A DNA stretch of 64,000 nt, from NCBI GenBank assembly GCA_017552615.1, contig JAFZPI010000048.1, positions 48,010 to 112,009 of the forward strand, written 5' to 3'. Every line of letters begins with the position of its first letter. Position 1 is the first letter of the stretch. Shown in pieces: positions 25,788 through 33,972 of the stretch. A program made the translations under genes and the position numbers. Source of the stretch: Clostridia bacterium (GTDB taxonomy: Bacteria; Bacillota; Clostridia; Christensenellales; Aristaeellaceae). The notes below the pieces were generated by a model. That model had not been told where the DNA came from, did not search any database, and saw only the letters and a program-made list of their open reading frames with translations.

Positions 25788-25849
25788 GGTGGTTCCTCCT
25801 TATAGGCGATTCATGGTTTCGCAATTTCTAGAATTCTATCTTCAGCCAC

Positions 25850-27595
25850 TCAATGGGGCGGAAGTTCAAGGGCCAGGTTGTTCAGGTTCATGGAATATGT
25901 ATAGCGGGCTTCGGTGGCCAAACCCAGTACCAGTCGAACACCGAGCGCTTCACGGTCCTCGCCGGGGACATAATGAATGGGGTCACGCGGGAAGCAGTTG
26001 TCCCGGAAGCGGATCACCCACCGGTCTTCCTTGCGCAGGACACGGACTGAGAGGACGCGGGGACTCCCACCGAAGCAGAAACCGTGCTCGATGGTGTTGA
26101 GCGCCATCTCCTCGACACAGAGGGCAATGTGCTTGCTGACGGTCGCGCTCTGGCCGCGCTCCAGGCAGAAAGCTTCTGTTCTCCGCGCGATCTCTGGAAC
26201 TTCGTCAAGGCTGTGGATGTCCGCTTCCAACAGGTCTTCTTCCGCCACGCCGAAGTCTTTGCGCAGCAGGAGACAGGCAGTGTTGTCCCAGGGGTGCTGT
26301 CCGGTTTTGCGGCGGATAAAGAGCCCGAGGGCCAGCAGGGCTAGCAGTTCGCCTCCGGCATAGAATAGCCACACACCGGTTTGCTGCATGAAACTGCTGA
26401 AGACCAGGGCCACCGTTGCCGGAAGGACGAACCCTTCTATCACGGAGATACACTCGGTCAGCAGGACGCGTTCCGTGGCCTGGTAGACATTCTTGAAGAT
26501 GGCGCACAGACTGGCCGGGATCAGGCCTAAGGCGAAGATACGCAGGCCCAGCGATGCCATCTCCCGGGCTTCGAGATCAGCCTTCTCCGGGGGCAGGAAG
26601 AGCCTTGCCGCCAAGGGAGAGATCGCTGCCAGCAGCAGTCCTGCCGCCAGCCCGAGGATCACGGCGTGGCGTGCCAGGAGCACGACAAGCTCCTGCAGGC
26701 CTGTTTTGTCCTCTTCGTTATAGAACACACCGCCCATGGTCAGCGATACGCCGCCGATGCCTGTGATGATGCAGCCGAAGGTATTCCCCACGGCGGTGAT
26801 GACGGTGAGGGCGGCTACCGCGTCGCTGCCGAATGTCCGCAGGATACGGTTGAGGACGAAGACCAGCAGCACGGAGGAGGCCATCGCGAAACTAGCCGGG
26901 ACGCCGTTCCTGAAAAGCTGCGCGATCTTGCGGAGCGAGACCTGCTTCCATGAGAAGCGGAACACGCACTTCCGGGAGAAAAAGTAGATCGCCGCGACGG
27001 CTATGGCCACGTAATAGCTCAGCGAGGAGGCCAAGCCCATGCCGAACATCGGGTTCGGCAGCTGCAGCAGCAGGAGATCCAGGACCACGTCCGAGACGGT
27101 CATGGAAGCCACTGCGATGATGAGCAGGTTGCTCTGTCCCGCCATCTGCATGAAAGGGATCAGCACGAGGGCACCCATGGAAGCCGGCGCGCCGATGCTG
27201 AAGCCGGCAAGATAGTCTTTTGTGTAATCGGAGACGATTCCCGAGTCTCCCGCGCCGAGCGCTGAGACGATGGACCCGCGGAATGGGATCACCACTGCTA
27301 TAAACAGCAGTGACAAGCTTGCCACCGCGGCGATGGCGGAGGAGAACCCGCGGTTTGTGTCCTCGTGGTCGCCACGGGCCAGGGACTTGCTGCAACTGAC
27401 CTGAATACCGGCGGCCAGCATGCTGCCGATCGCGCCGATCGCCAGGAGGATCGGGTTGGCGTATCCGTATGCCGCCATGGCATCCTGTCCCAGGAAACGT
27501 CCGATCATGATGCTGTCGATCAGCAGACACAGCGAAACGGTCAACGCGGACAGGGTTTGCGCTGTCAGCATCTGCCGTACCAGCTTGCGGATCAA
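25850..27595 (-). CDS. MATE-family transporter fused to a C-terminal GHKL/RsbW-like ATPase domain
   Basis: Of 581 residues, about 1-450 form a 12-helix MATE (multidrug/polysaccharide flippase) transporter beginning with LIDSIMIGRFLGQDAMAAYG. Residues about 455-581 are cytoplasmic and resemble HATPase_c_2: N-box E495-E-M-A-L-N500, then a G1-like FRDNCFPRDP and a G2-like EALGVRLVLGL and YSMNLNNLAL. The N-box is intact, but the glycines of the G boxes are changed (DNC for DxG), so ATP binding is uncertain. Start: TTG at 27595, seven bases after GGGAGG. It leads an operon with STAS and RsbW-like genes, suggesting transport controlled by partner switching. The substrate is unknown. Confidence 0.88.
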   Translation of the reverse strand: MIRKLVRQMLTAQTLSALTVSLCLLIDSIMIGRFLGQDAMAAYGYANPILLAIGAIGSMLAAGIQVSCSKSLARGDHEDTNRGFSSAIAAVASLSLLFIAVVIPFRGSIVSALGAGDSGIVSDYTKDYLAGFSIGAPASMGALVLIPFMQMAGQSNLLIIAVASMTVSDVVLDLLLLQLPNPMFGMGLASSLSYYVAIAVAAIYFFSRKCVFRFSWKQVSLRKIAQLFRNGVPASFAMASSVLLVFVLNRILRTFGSDAVAALTVITAVGNTFGCIITGIGGVSLTMGGVFYNEEDKTGLQELVVLLARHAVILGLAAGLLLAAISPLAARLFLPPEKADLEAREMASLGLRIFALGLIPASLCAIFKNVYQATERVLLTECISVIEGFVLPATVALVFSSFMQQTGVWLFYAGGELLALLALGLFIRRKTGQHPWDNTACLLLRKDFGVAEEDLLEADIHSLDEVPEIARRTEAFCLERGQSATVSKHIALCVEEMALNTIEHGFCFGGSPRVLSVRVLRKEDRWVIRFRDNCFPRDPIHYVPGEDREALGVRLVLGLATEARYTYSMNLNNLALELPPH

Positions 27596-27644
27596 AGACA
27601 ACCCTCCCAGGCCAAGCGGGATTCTATTTCCCGGATTGTACTCT

Positions 27645-27673
27645 ATTATACAGATTTACAGCACAAAACACAA
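27645..27673 (-). promoter_or_regulatory. Promoter of the MATE-STAS-RsbW-LCP-polA operon
   Basis: On the minus strand TTGTGT (27668-27673) and TATAAT (27645-27650) are 17 bp apart, about 50 bases upstream of the transporter start. Confidence 0.65.
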
Positions 27674-27736
27674 GCCCTAAGACGGCATAAAAACAGGGAA
27701 GAAGAATGAAAAACCGTTAAAACCGCGCAAAAACCA

Positions 27737-28453
27737 TTATAGAAGCGCTGTCAAGAGTGCTTTTTCCAGTTCATCCCGGCACAGGAACCAGTTTGCTGCG
27801 CAGCGGCGGGCGTCTTCTTCTTCGTCTAGGGTCAGTTGCAGTTGCAGACTGCCCGGATGTGCGGGCGGAAGCGTCAGGTGACCCGACTCGCTGACTGTCC
27901 GCTGTTCCCAGCGGACTTCTTCCGGCATTTTCTCCGGGATCCTGCCGTCCCCGTACAGAGCCGCCGTGATCTGACGCCAGAGTCCCGGCGCAGCGGCTTC
28001 CCATCGCTCCCGGAAAGCCGAGGGTTTCGTCCCCTCGGGCAGGGAGAGCGCGAATTCGACAAGGACGGTGCCGCTTTCGACCAGCATACAATAGGCACGC
28101 TTACCCTCGATCCGGCAGGGGGCCTGAAGGCTCCGTTTGAAGCGCGTTCGCCATTCAAGCGCCTGCGCCTCGATAGCCGCGCGCCGGCTGGCCGGGATCC
28201 GGTTCCGGAAGGCATCGAGGGCCTGCCCGCCATTCCCAGAGACGAAGAGCAACAGCCCCGCTGGGTGCCGCTCCCGTATGATCTGTTTCTGGTCGATCAA
28301 GGCAGCCAAGTTGACGGCCATGTCAAAGTAACCGATCAGGTCGAGGCGCGCCACGAACTCTTCCAGCTGGGCATCGGTCACCGGGCCCAGCTGATCCAGG
28401 CACATCAAAAGCGTCAGACGGCATTCCTCTTCTGGGAGCCAGAGCCGTTCCAA
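27737..28453 (-). CDS. DUF4364 family protein
   Basis: The segment ECRLTLLMCLDQLGPVTDAQLEEFV...LIGYFDMAVNLAALI matches DUF4364, a Firmicute family whose N-terminus is a winged-helix-like domain. The product would be 238 residues from a TTG at 28453, chosen because GAGGAGG lies eight bases upstream; an in-frame start at 28510 would add 19 residues but has no ribosome binding site. The remaining two thirds is a strand-rich domain of unknown role. It follows the HPr-like gene and is probably transcribed with it. A regulatory function is plausible, not shown. Confidence 0.72.
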   Translation of the reverse strand: MERLWLPEEECRLTLLMCLDQLGPVTDAQLEEFVARLDLIGYFDMAVNLAALIDQKQIIRERHPAGLLLFVSGNGGQALDAFRNRIPASRRAAIEAQALEWRTRFKRSLQAPCRIEGKRAYCMLVESGTVLVEFALSLPEGTKPSAFRERWEAAAPGLWRQITAALYGDGRIPEKMPEEVRWEQRTVSESGHLTLPPAHPGSLQLQLTLDEEEDARRCAANWFLCRDELEKALLTALL

Positions 28454-28519
28454 GCCGCGCACCTCCTCATCCCACAAAAAATGCCCCCGCATGCAGCCAT
28501 CCGGGAGCACAGCCGTACC

Positions 28520-28765
28520 TTACGCCAGGAAAGGCTGAATGTCGGCTTCCAGAGCCTTCAGCACTTCGGGATCCGCCTTGTCCGCATCCTCGATCTCGAG
28601 GGTGATGGTGCGGCTCAGATCCAGCGAGAAGATGCCGAGGATGGACTTGGCGTCCACAACATGGCGCCCAGCCCGGAGATCCATGTCGAAGTCGTACTTG
28701 TTGATGATGTTGACGAAGGTTTTAACGTTCTCCGCCAGGGTCAGCCGGATGTCGTATTTAATCAT
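28520..28765 (-). CDS. HPr-like protein lacking the PTS histidine (Crh-like)
   Basis: The 81-residue protein has the HPr fold signature around the regulatory serine, GRHVVDAKS41ILGIFSLDL. In HPr this serine (Ser46) is phosphorylated by HPr kinase for catabolite control. The phosphotransfer histidine region (GLHARPA in HPr) is replaced by TLAENVKTF, so it cannot carry PTS phosphate. This is the state of Bacillus Crh. hprK lies 3.3 kb away on the same strand. The start at 28765 has AAGGAGG eight bases upstream; an upstream GTG overlaps that site. Confidence 0.82.
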   Translation of the reverse strand: MIKYDIRLTLAENVKTFVNIINKYDFDMDLRAGRHVVDAKSILGIFSLDLSRTITLEIEDADKADPEVLKALEADIQPFLA

Positions 28766-28794
28766 GAACGACACCTCCTTATTTTGGTAGCTCC

Positions 28795-28823
28795 ATTATA
28801 ATGGCAAATGCACGAAAACGCAA
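28795..28823 (-). promoter_or_regulatory. Promoter for the HPr-like gene
   Basis: TTGCGT (28818-28823) and TATAAT (28795-28800) on the minus strand are 17 bp apart, about 30 bases before the start codon. Confidence 0.7.
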
Positions 28824-28828
28824 GTGAG

Positions 28829-28872
28829 AAAACCGCCTGAATTCCGAAGATTGGATCGGAAGAACCAGGCGG
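28829..28872 (-). terminator. Terminator of the hprK-glcK-xylosidase operon
   Basis: A stem CCGCCTG/CAGGCGG (28866-28872, 28833-28839) with an inner TTCCGA/TCGGAA stem is followed on the minus strand by TTTT. It separates the GH3 gene from the HPr-like promoter. Confidence 0.75.
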
Positions 28873-28906
28873 CTTTGTTTCACACGTTGAAATCACATTG
28901 ATTTAC

Positions 28907-30988
28907 TCATCCCACTGCGATCCGCTGATGCAGGCACTTGTTTCCGGCTAACTTCTCGCTTAGCGCATCCGGCTGATGCAATCCGGCCCAAATGTCCCAA
29001 TCACTGCCGGGTACGACCCGTTCTCCGGCGTCATTGACGACGGTGAAGGCATCGGGATTCAGGCGGACGGAAATTTCTTTTGATTCTCCTGCCGCGATGA
29101 AGGCGCGGGCGAAACCGGCGAGGACGGGATTGACAGGGGCATCCGCGTTCTCAACGGGCTTTACGTAAACCTGCGCGACCGTTTCGGCGTCCATCTTTCC
29201 GGTGTTGCGGACAGTGAGGGTTACGTGATCGCCCTCTACAGACAGGGCTTCCGGAGCAAAACGCGTATAACTCAGGCCGTAGCCGAAGGGATAGAGCGGC
29301 TCCCCGGTAAAATAACGGTAGGTGCGGTTGGTCATGGCGTAATCGGTGAACTCCGGCAGGTCCTCCAGGCCCTTGTAGAAGGTTACGGGCAGGCAGCCGG
29401 ACGGGCTGACCTCGCCGAAGAGGATCCGCGCAAGCGCGGTGCCGCCGGCCTGGCCGGGATACCAGGCCAGGAGCTGGGCGTCACCTTCGGGGACGTTCAG
29501 GGAGGAGCCGACCGTCAGGACGGTGACCAGAGGTTTGCCGGTGGCGGCGAGCGTCTTCATCAGGCGCTGCTGGCTCTCCGGCAGGGAGAGGGAGACCTTG
29601 TCGCCGCTGGCGGAGAAGTTGCCGGTGTCGCCTTCCTCGCCCTCCAGGGTTTCGTCCAGGCCCACACAGGCGATGACCACATCGGCCTGTTCCGCACAGA
29701 TGGCGGCCTCCGCCAGACGGTCATCCGGCTGGGCTAAGTTCTCCTGGCGGTTGATGACGCGGTCGCATCCGGCGGAATAGTACACGCGTACGCCAAAGGG
29801 CTCGAGATAAGCCCGGATGCCCTCGAGGAGGGTCACGGAGCGCGCGGCGGTGCCGTAATAATTTCCCTTCAGGACGAGGTCGCTCGCGGCCATGGGTCCG
29901 ACGACGGCGACAGCCTTCAGCTTTCCAGCGTCCAGCGGCAGGAGGCCGTTGTTCTTCAGAAGCACCATGGACTTCTCGGCGGCTTTTTCGGCCAGGGCGT
30001 TGTGCTCGTCGGTGTCCACTTCGCTGTAGGGGACGGTGTTCCAGGAACAGGTTTCGTCAAAGAGGCCGAGCAGATAGCGCGTGGTGAAAAGGCGGATCGC
30101 GCTCTCGGCGATGTTTTCTTCCGTCACCAGGCCCTCCTGCACTGCCTGGAGCATGTGCAGGTAGGTGTTACCGCAGTTCAGGTCGCAGCCGTTGAGGAGG
30201 GCCATGGCGGCGGACTCCGGCGCGGTGTCGGTGACGTGATGGTTCTCGTGGAAATCCCGGATGGCCCAGCAGTCGGAGGTCACGTGGCCCTCGAAGCCCC
30301 ATGCATCCCGCAGGATGTCCTTCAGAAGGGTCTTGCTGCCGCACGCGGGCTCGCCGTTGACGCGGTTGTACGCACCCATGACGGTTTCGACGTGGGCTTC
30401 CATGACGGCTGCCTTGAAGGCCGGAAGATAGGTCTCGGCCATGTCCTTCTTCGAAGCCGTGGCGTCAAAGGAGTGGCGGATGGCCTCGGGGCCGGAATGA
30501 ACCGCAAAGTGCTTGGCGCAGGCGGCGGTTTTGAGGTACTCGCCGTCCCCCTGCAGGCCCCGGATAAAGGCAACGCCCAGCCGTGACGTGAGATACGGGT
30601 CTTCACCGTAGGTCTCATGGCCGCGGCCCCAGCGAGGATCCCGGAAGATGTTGATGTTCGGGCTCCACAGCGTCAGGCCCTTGTAGATATCGCGGTCGCC
30701 GTGGGAAGACTGGGCGTTGTACTTAGCCCGTGCCTCCGTGGAGATGGTGCTCGCCACTTCCCGGTGGAAGTCCTCGTCGAAGATGGCAGCCAGGGCGATG
30801 GCCTGGGGAAAGACGGTGGCGGTGCCGGCCCGGGCGACGCCGTGCAGGGCTTCGTTCCACCAGTTGTAGGCCGGGATGCCCAGGCGCGGGATCGCGGGGG
30901 CATCGAAGCGGAGTTGCGAGGCCTTTTCCTCCAGGGTCATCTGTGCCACCAGTTTCTCGGCGAGGGCGCGGGCTTCCTTGCGGTTCAT
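28907..30988 (-). CDS. Glycoside hydrolase family 3, probable beta-xylosidase
   Basis: The 693-residue enzyme has the GH3 N-terminal barrel (YNWWNEALHGVAR; SPNINIFRDPRWGRGHETYGEDPYL, a segment of conserved substrate residues), the nucleophile D239 in TSDCWAI, the C-terminal alpha/beta sandwich (VVGPMA; DVVIACVG) and a fibronectin-III-like end (PFGYGLSYT). NWWNEALHGVAR and SDCWAI are typical of the xylosidase branch rather than beta-glucosidases. There is no signal peptide, so it acts on imported xylo-oligosaccharides. It follows the ROK kinase by 35 bases. Confidence 0.88.
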   Translation of the reverse strand: MNRKEARALAEKLVAQMTLEEKASQLRFDAPAIPRLGIPAYNWWNEALHGVARAGTATVFPQAIALAAIFDEDFHREVASTISTEARAKYNAQSSHGDRDIYKGLTLWSPNINIFRDPRWGRGHETYGEDPYLTSRLGVAFIRGLQGDGEYLKTAACAKHFAVHSGPEAIRHSFDATASKKDMAETYLPAFKAAVMEAHVETVMGAYNRVNGEPACGSKTLLKDILRDAWGFEGHVTSDCWAIRDFHENHHVTDTAPESAAMALLNGCDLNCGNTYLHMLQAVQEGLVTEENIAESAIRLFTTRYLLGLFDETCSWNTVPYSEVDTDEHNALAEKAAEKSMVLLKNNGLLPLDAGKLKAVAVVGPMAASDLVLKGNYYGTAARSVTLLEGIRAYLEPFGVRVYYSAGCDRVINRQENLAQPDDRLAEAAICAEQADVVIACVGLDETLEGEEGDTGNFSASGDKVSLSLPESQQRLMKTLAATGKPLVTVLTVGSSLNVPEGDAQLLAWYPGQAGGTALARILFGEVSPSGCLPVTFYKGLEDLPEFTDYAMTNRTYRYFTGEPLYPFGYGLSYTRFAPEALSVEGDHVTLTVRNTGKMDAETVAQVYVKPVENADAPVNPVLAGFARAFIAAGESKEISVRLNPDAFTVVNDAGERVVPGSDWDIWAGLHQPDALSEKLAGNKCLHQRIAVG

Positions 30989-31023
30989 GCGGTTTGTTCC
31001 TCCTCAGTGTAATTGCGATGCGA

Positions 31024-31971
31024 TCAGTGGAGCATGGCGGCGCCGATGATGCCGGCGTCGGTGCCCAGGCGGGCGATCTCGATGCGGGGCAGGGGGAAGG
31101 CGTCCTTGAAGAGCGCGTACTTCGGGACTTCTTCGCGCACAGCGTCCAGCAGGAAGGCGCCGGACTTGCTCACGCCGCCGCCCAGGACGAACATCTCCGG
31201 GTCAAGGATGGCGGTGATCGTGTTGATGGCCTGCGCGAGGCAAGTGACATAGCGGCGGAAGATCTTGACCGCGCAGGGATCCTGTTCCTTGGCGGCGGCG
31301 AAGACCAGGCGCGCGTTGACGGCGCTCAGGTCACCCTTGCACATCTCCATCATCATGCTCTCGGGGTGGAACTGGAGGATCTGGCGAGCCTGCCGGATGA
31401 TGGCGGTGGCGGAGCAGTAGCGCTCAAGGCAGCCCTTGTTGCCGCAGGTGCAGGGCTCGCCCTCGAGCTCGAGGGTCATGTGGCCGATCTCACTGCCGAT
31501 GCCGTGCGCGCCGTTCCAGACGCGGCCGTTGATGATGATGCCGCCGCCCACGCCGGTGCCGAGGGTGATGAACACGCTGGAAGAGGTGCCGGCGCTGACG
31601 CCCGCGACGCTCTCGGCCAGGCCGGCCACGGTGGCGTCATTGTCGATGAACACGGGCCGCCCGCCGAAGTGCTTGCTCATCTCCTCACGGAAGGGGACGT
31701 TCTCCCAGCCCAGGTTGACGCACTTCGGGATGACGCCGGTGCGCTGGTCCGCCACGCCGGGAACACCCGCGCCGACGGAAGCCAGGTCCTGAAGCGTGTA
31801 GTTGTTTTTCTTCAAAAGGTTCAGGGCGCACTCCGACATCTGGCTGATCTGCTCCGAAAAGGGGATGTCGGTATGCGTGACAACGCCGTCTTTGGCCAGG
31901 ATGACGCCCTGGTCGTTGACGATGCCCATCTGAATGCCGGTTCCGCCGATGTCCATGCCGATGCGAATCAT
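31024..31971 (-). CDS. glcK: ROK-family glucokinase
   Basis: The 315-residue cytoplasmic kinase phosphorylates glucose or a related sugar with ATP. It begins with the ATP-binding DIGGTGIQMGIV (7-18), has the sugar site NLGWENVPF and the catalytic FIDNDATVAGLAE (D110 in DND), and the zinc-binding C174-T-C-G-N-K-G-C181-L-E. No DNA-binding N-terminus is present, so it is a kinase and not a ROK repressor. It lies between hprK and the GH3 gene, consistent with feeding released sugars into glycolysis. GAGGAGG precedes the ATG. Confidence 0.9.
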   Translation of the reverse strand: MIRIGMDIGGTGIQMGIVNDQGVILAKDGVVTHTDIPFSEQISQMSECALNLLKKNNYTLQDLASVGAGVPGVADQRTGVIPKCVNLGWENVPFREEMSKHFGGRPVFIDNDATVAGLAESVAGVSAGTSSSVFITLGTGVGGGIIINGRVWNGAHGIGSEIGHMTLELEGEPCTCGNKGCLERYCSATAIIRQARQILQFHPESMMMEMCKGDLSAVNARLVFAAAKEQDPCAVKIFRRYVTCLAQAINTITAILDPEMFVLGGGVSKSGAFLLDAVREEVPKYALFKDAFPLPRIEIARLGTDAGIIGAAMLH

Positions 31972-32046
31972 GAGAATCCTCCTCTTGTGTGTCGGTCGGT
32001 GGAGTAAAGAGAGAACGGGTCGATAATGTGGAACGGGAAACGGGGA

Positions 32047-32976
32047 TTACTCCTCTTCTTCAGCCCGCTTGCTCATCATCTCGTTCAGCCGGCGGTCCAG
32101 TTCGTGGGCCGCGCTGTAGCCCATGCGGCGGAGCGAGAAGTTGCGGGCGGCCACCTCGACGATGATGGCCATGTTGCGCCCGGGGCGCACGGGGGTGAGC
32201 AGGCGGGGGACCTTGACGCCGAGGATGGTCTCGTATTCCTCCTGCAGGCCGAGGCGATCGTATTCCTTGCCTTCTACCCAGCGCTCGAGGTGGATCACCA
32301 GGTCGATGGATTTGGACAGGGCTACCGAGCCGACGCCGTACATGGCGCGGATGTCGATGATGCCGATGCCGCGGATCTCCATGAAGTGCCGGACCATCTC
32401 CGGGCATTCCCCGACGAGGCGGTGTTCGTTGACACGTGTGATGTCGACCACGTCGTCCGCGACCAGCTGGTGACCGCGCTTGACCAGTTCAAGGGCGGTC
32501 TCGCTCTTGCCCGCGCCGCTGTCGCCGGTAATCAGGACGCCCATGCCGTAGACATCCATCAGCACGCCGTGCTTCATTGTGCGGGGGGCCAGGCAGCGGT
32601 TCAGGTGGTTGATGGCCGCCAGGGTGAAGGTCGTGGTGGACTGCCCGGTGAGGTAGATGGCTACGTCGTGCGCCCGGGCTGCTTCCGTAATCTCCTGGGG
32701 CGGGTGGATCCCCCGGCAGCAGACGATGCACGGGATGTTGTAGGAGAAGAAACGGTCACAGATGGCCTGGCGCTGTTCGGGCGTGCGGGATTCCAGGTAG
32801 GCCAGTTCCAGCCGCCCGATGATCTGGGGCCTTTCCCAGGCAAAATAGTCATAAAACCCGGTAAACTGCATCCCGGGGCGGTTCAGGTTGGGCGAAGTAA
32901 TGTTCCAGCCCACGCGGGTGGTGGGGACATACACGCTCAGCTTGAGCTTGTTGACAAATTCGGCGGCGTTGATCAT
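32047..32976 (-). CDS. hprK: HPr kinase/phosphorylase
   Basis: HprK/P senses energy state and phosphorylates HPr (and Crh) on the regulatory serine, controlling carbon catabolite repression. The 309-residue length is typical. It has the N-terminal domain, then H136 in TMKHGVLMDVYG, the P-loop GDSGAGKSE (151-159), and the family signature EIRGIGIIDIRAMYG. It overlaps the upstream HAD gene by ATGA, so the two are translationally coupled. The likely target, the Crh-like protein, is nearby; the PTS HPr is not in the window. Confidence 0.96.
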   Translation of the reverse strand: MINAAEFVNKLKLSVYVPTTRVGWNITSPNLNRPGMQFTGFYDYFAWERPQIIGRLELAYLESRTPEQRQAICDRFFSYNIPCIVCCRGIHPPQEITEAARAHDVAIYLTGQSTTTFTLAAINHLNRCLAPRTMKHGVLMDVYGMGVLITGDSGAGKSETALELVKRGHQLVADDVVDITRVNEHRLVGECPEMVRHFMEIRGIGIIDIRAMYGVGSVALSKSIDLVIHLERWVEGKEYDRLGLQEEYETILGVKVPRLLTPVRPGRNMAIIVEVAARNFSLRRMGYSAAHELDRRLNEMMSKRAEEEE

Positions 32977-33785
32977 AAAAGCGTCTCCATAATGTCGAGC
33001 TGTTCACAGATAAAGTGTGCCGGGCCGTCCTCTTCGTTGCTTCCGCACACGGCCCGGACCCGGGCGCGGACATCCTCGCGGGCATTGGCCACGGCGACAC
33101 CGAGACCAGCGGTTTCAAGCATGCTCAGATCATTGAGGCTATCGCCGAAGGCGAGCGCCTCCGAGAGATCGAATCCCAGCAGTTTTCCGCAGGCGACCAG
33201 GGCGTTGCCCTTGGTGGCCTCCGGCGGGTTGAATTCCAGGAAATAGGACTTGGAGCAGGTGACGGCGGCCTCCCCGGCGAAGCGGACTTTGGCTTCCGTC
33301 AGCATGCGCGCGATCTTGCGCTCGTCGTCCATCACCAGGATCTTGCACGTAGGATGCGCGGCGATGAAACCTTCCATGTCCGGGGTGAATTCGCCTTTCA
33401 GGAGGGAAGCGGAAGCGTAAGCCACGGCATAGTCGTTTTCGACCATATAATAGAATTGGTCCCCGGCATAGGTCTGAGCATAGCTGCCGTTCTCCCGGGC
33501 GAAGGCGATGATGCGCTGCGCGACGACGTCGGGGAAGAGCAGGCGCTGCAGGGATTCATGCGCAGGATTCCAGATTTCCGCGCCGTTGCAGGCGATATAA
33601 CAGGCGGCGCAGCCGATCTGGTCCACAAAGGGCCGGATGCTGTTCCGCGCCCGGCCGCTGGCGGGAATGATCTTCACGCCCAGTTCCGCCGCCTTCCGCA
33701 GGACAGTGACGGTGAATGCCGAAAGGGTGCGGTCATCCCGGAGCATGGTGTCATCGAGGTCGAAGGCGATGGCGCGGATATTCAA
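32973..33785 (-). CDS. Cof-type HAD-IIB hydrolase
   Basis: The 270-residue protein starts at TTG, six bases after GGAGGA; longer in-frame starts lack such a site. HAD motif I is AFDLDDTML, motif II is IIPASGRA, the lysine motif lies in EATKGNALVACG, and motif IV is LAFGDSLNDLSML. The large cap of the IIB class is present. Family members dephosphorylate sugar phosphates and related metabolites. It leads the operon with hprK, glcK and the GH3 gene, so a sugar phosphate substrate is plausible. Confidence 0.9.
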   Translation of the reverse strand: MNIRAIAFDLDDTMLRDDRTLSAFTVTVLRKAAELGVKIIPASGRARNSIRPFVDQIGCAACYIACNGAEIWNPAHESLQRLLFPDVVAQRIIAFARENGSYAQTYAGDQFYYMVENDYAVAYASASLLKGEFTPDMEGFIAAHPTCKILVMDDERKIARMLTEAKVRFAGEAAVTCSKSYFLEFNPPEATKGNALVACGKLLGFDLSEALAFGDSLNDLSMLETAGLGVAVANAREDVRARVRAVCGSNEEDGPAHFICEQLDIMETLL

Positions 33786-33807
33786 GCAGACTCCTCCAAT
33801 CATCACC

Positions 33808-33813
33808 AGTATA
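33808..33813 (-). promoter_or_regulatory. Extended -10 element for the HAD-hprK operon
   Basis: TATACT on the minus strand is preceded by TGG, an extended -10, about 22 bases before the TTG start. No good -35 is seen. Confidence 0.5.
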
Positions 33814-33934
33814 CCACAGGCTTGCGGCATGCGCTATATGAAAAATCGCTCACTCTTGTTTCAAAATCCGCTCTTTTTGCTCATCTTTTTCTTTTTGTCG
33901 TGTTTTCTTGTGAAAAACAGTGACATAAATAACA

Positions 33935-33961
33935 AGGAGCCACCTGTTGAAGGCAACTCCT
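33935..33961 (-). terminator. Terminator of the mre-rodA operon
   Basis: On the minus strand a 10-bp stem with three G-U pairs (AGGAGTTGCC/GGTGGCTCCT) is followed by TTGTTATTTAT, 11 bases after the rodA stop. Confidence 0.7.
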
Positions 33962-33972
33962 CAATTTGGGGA

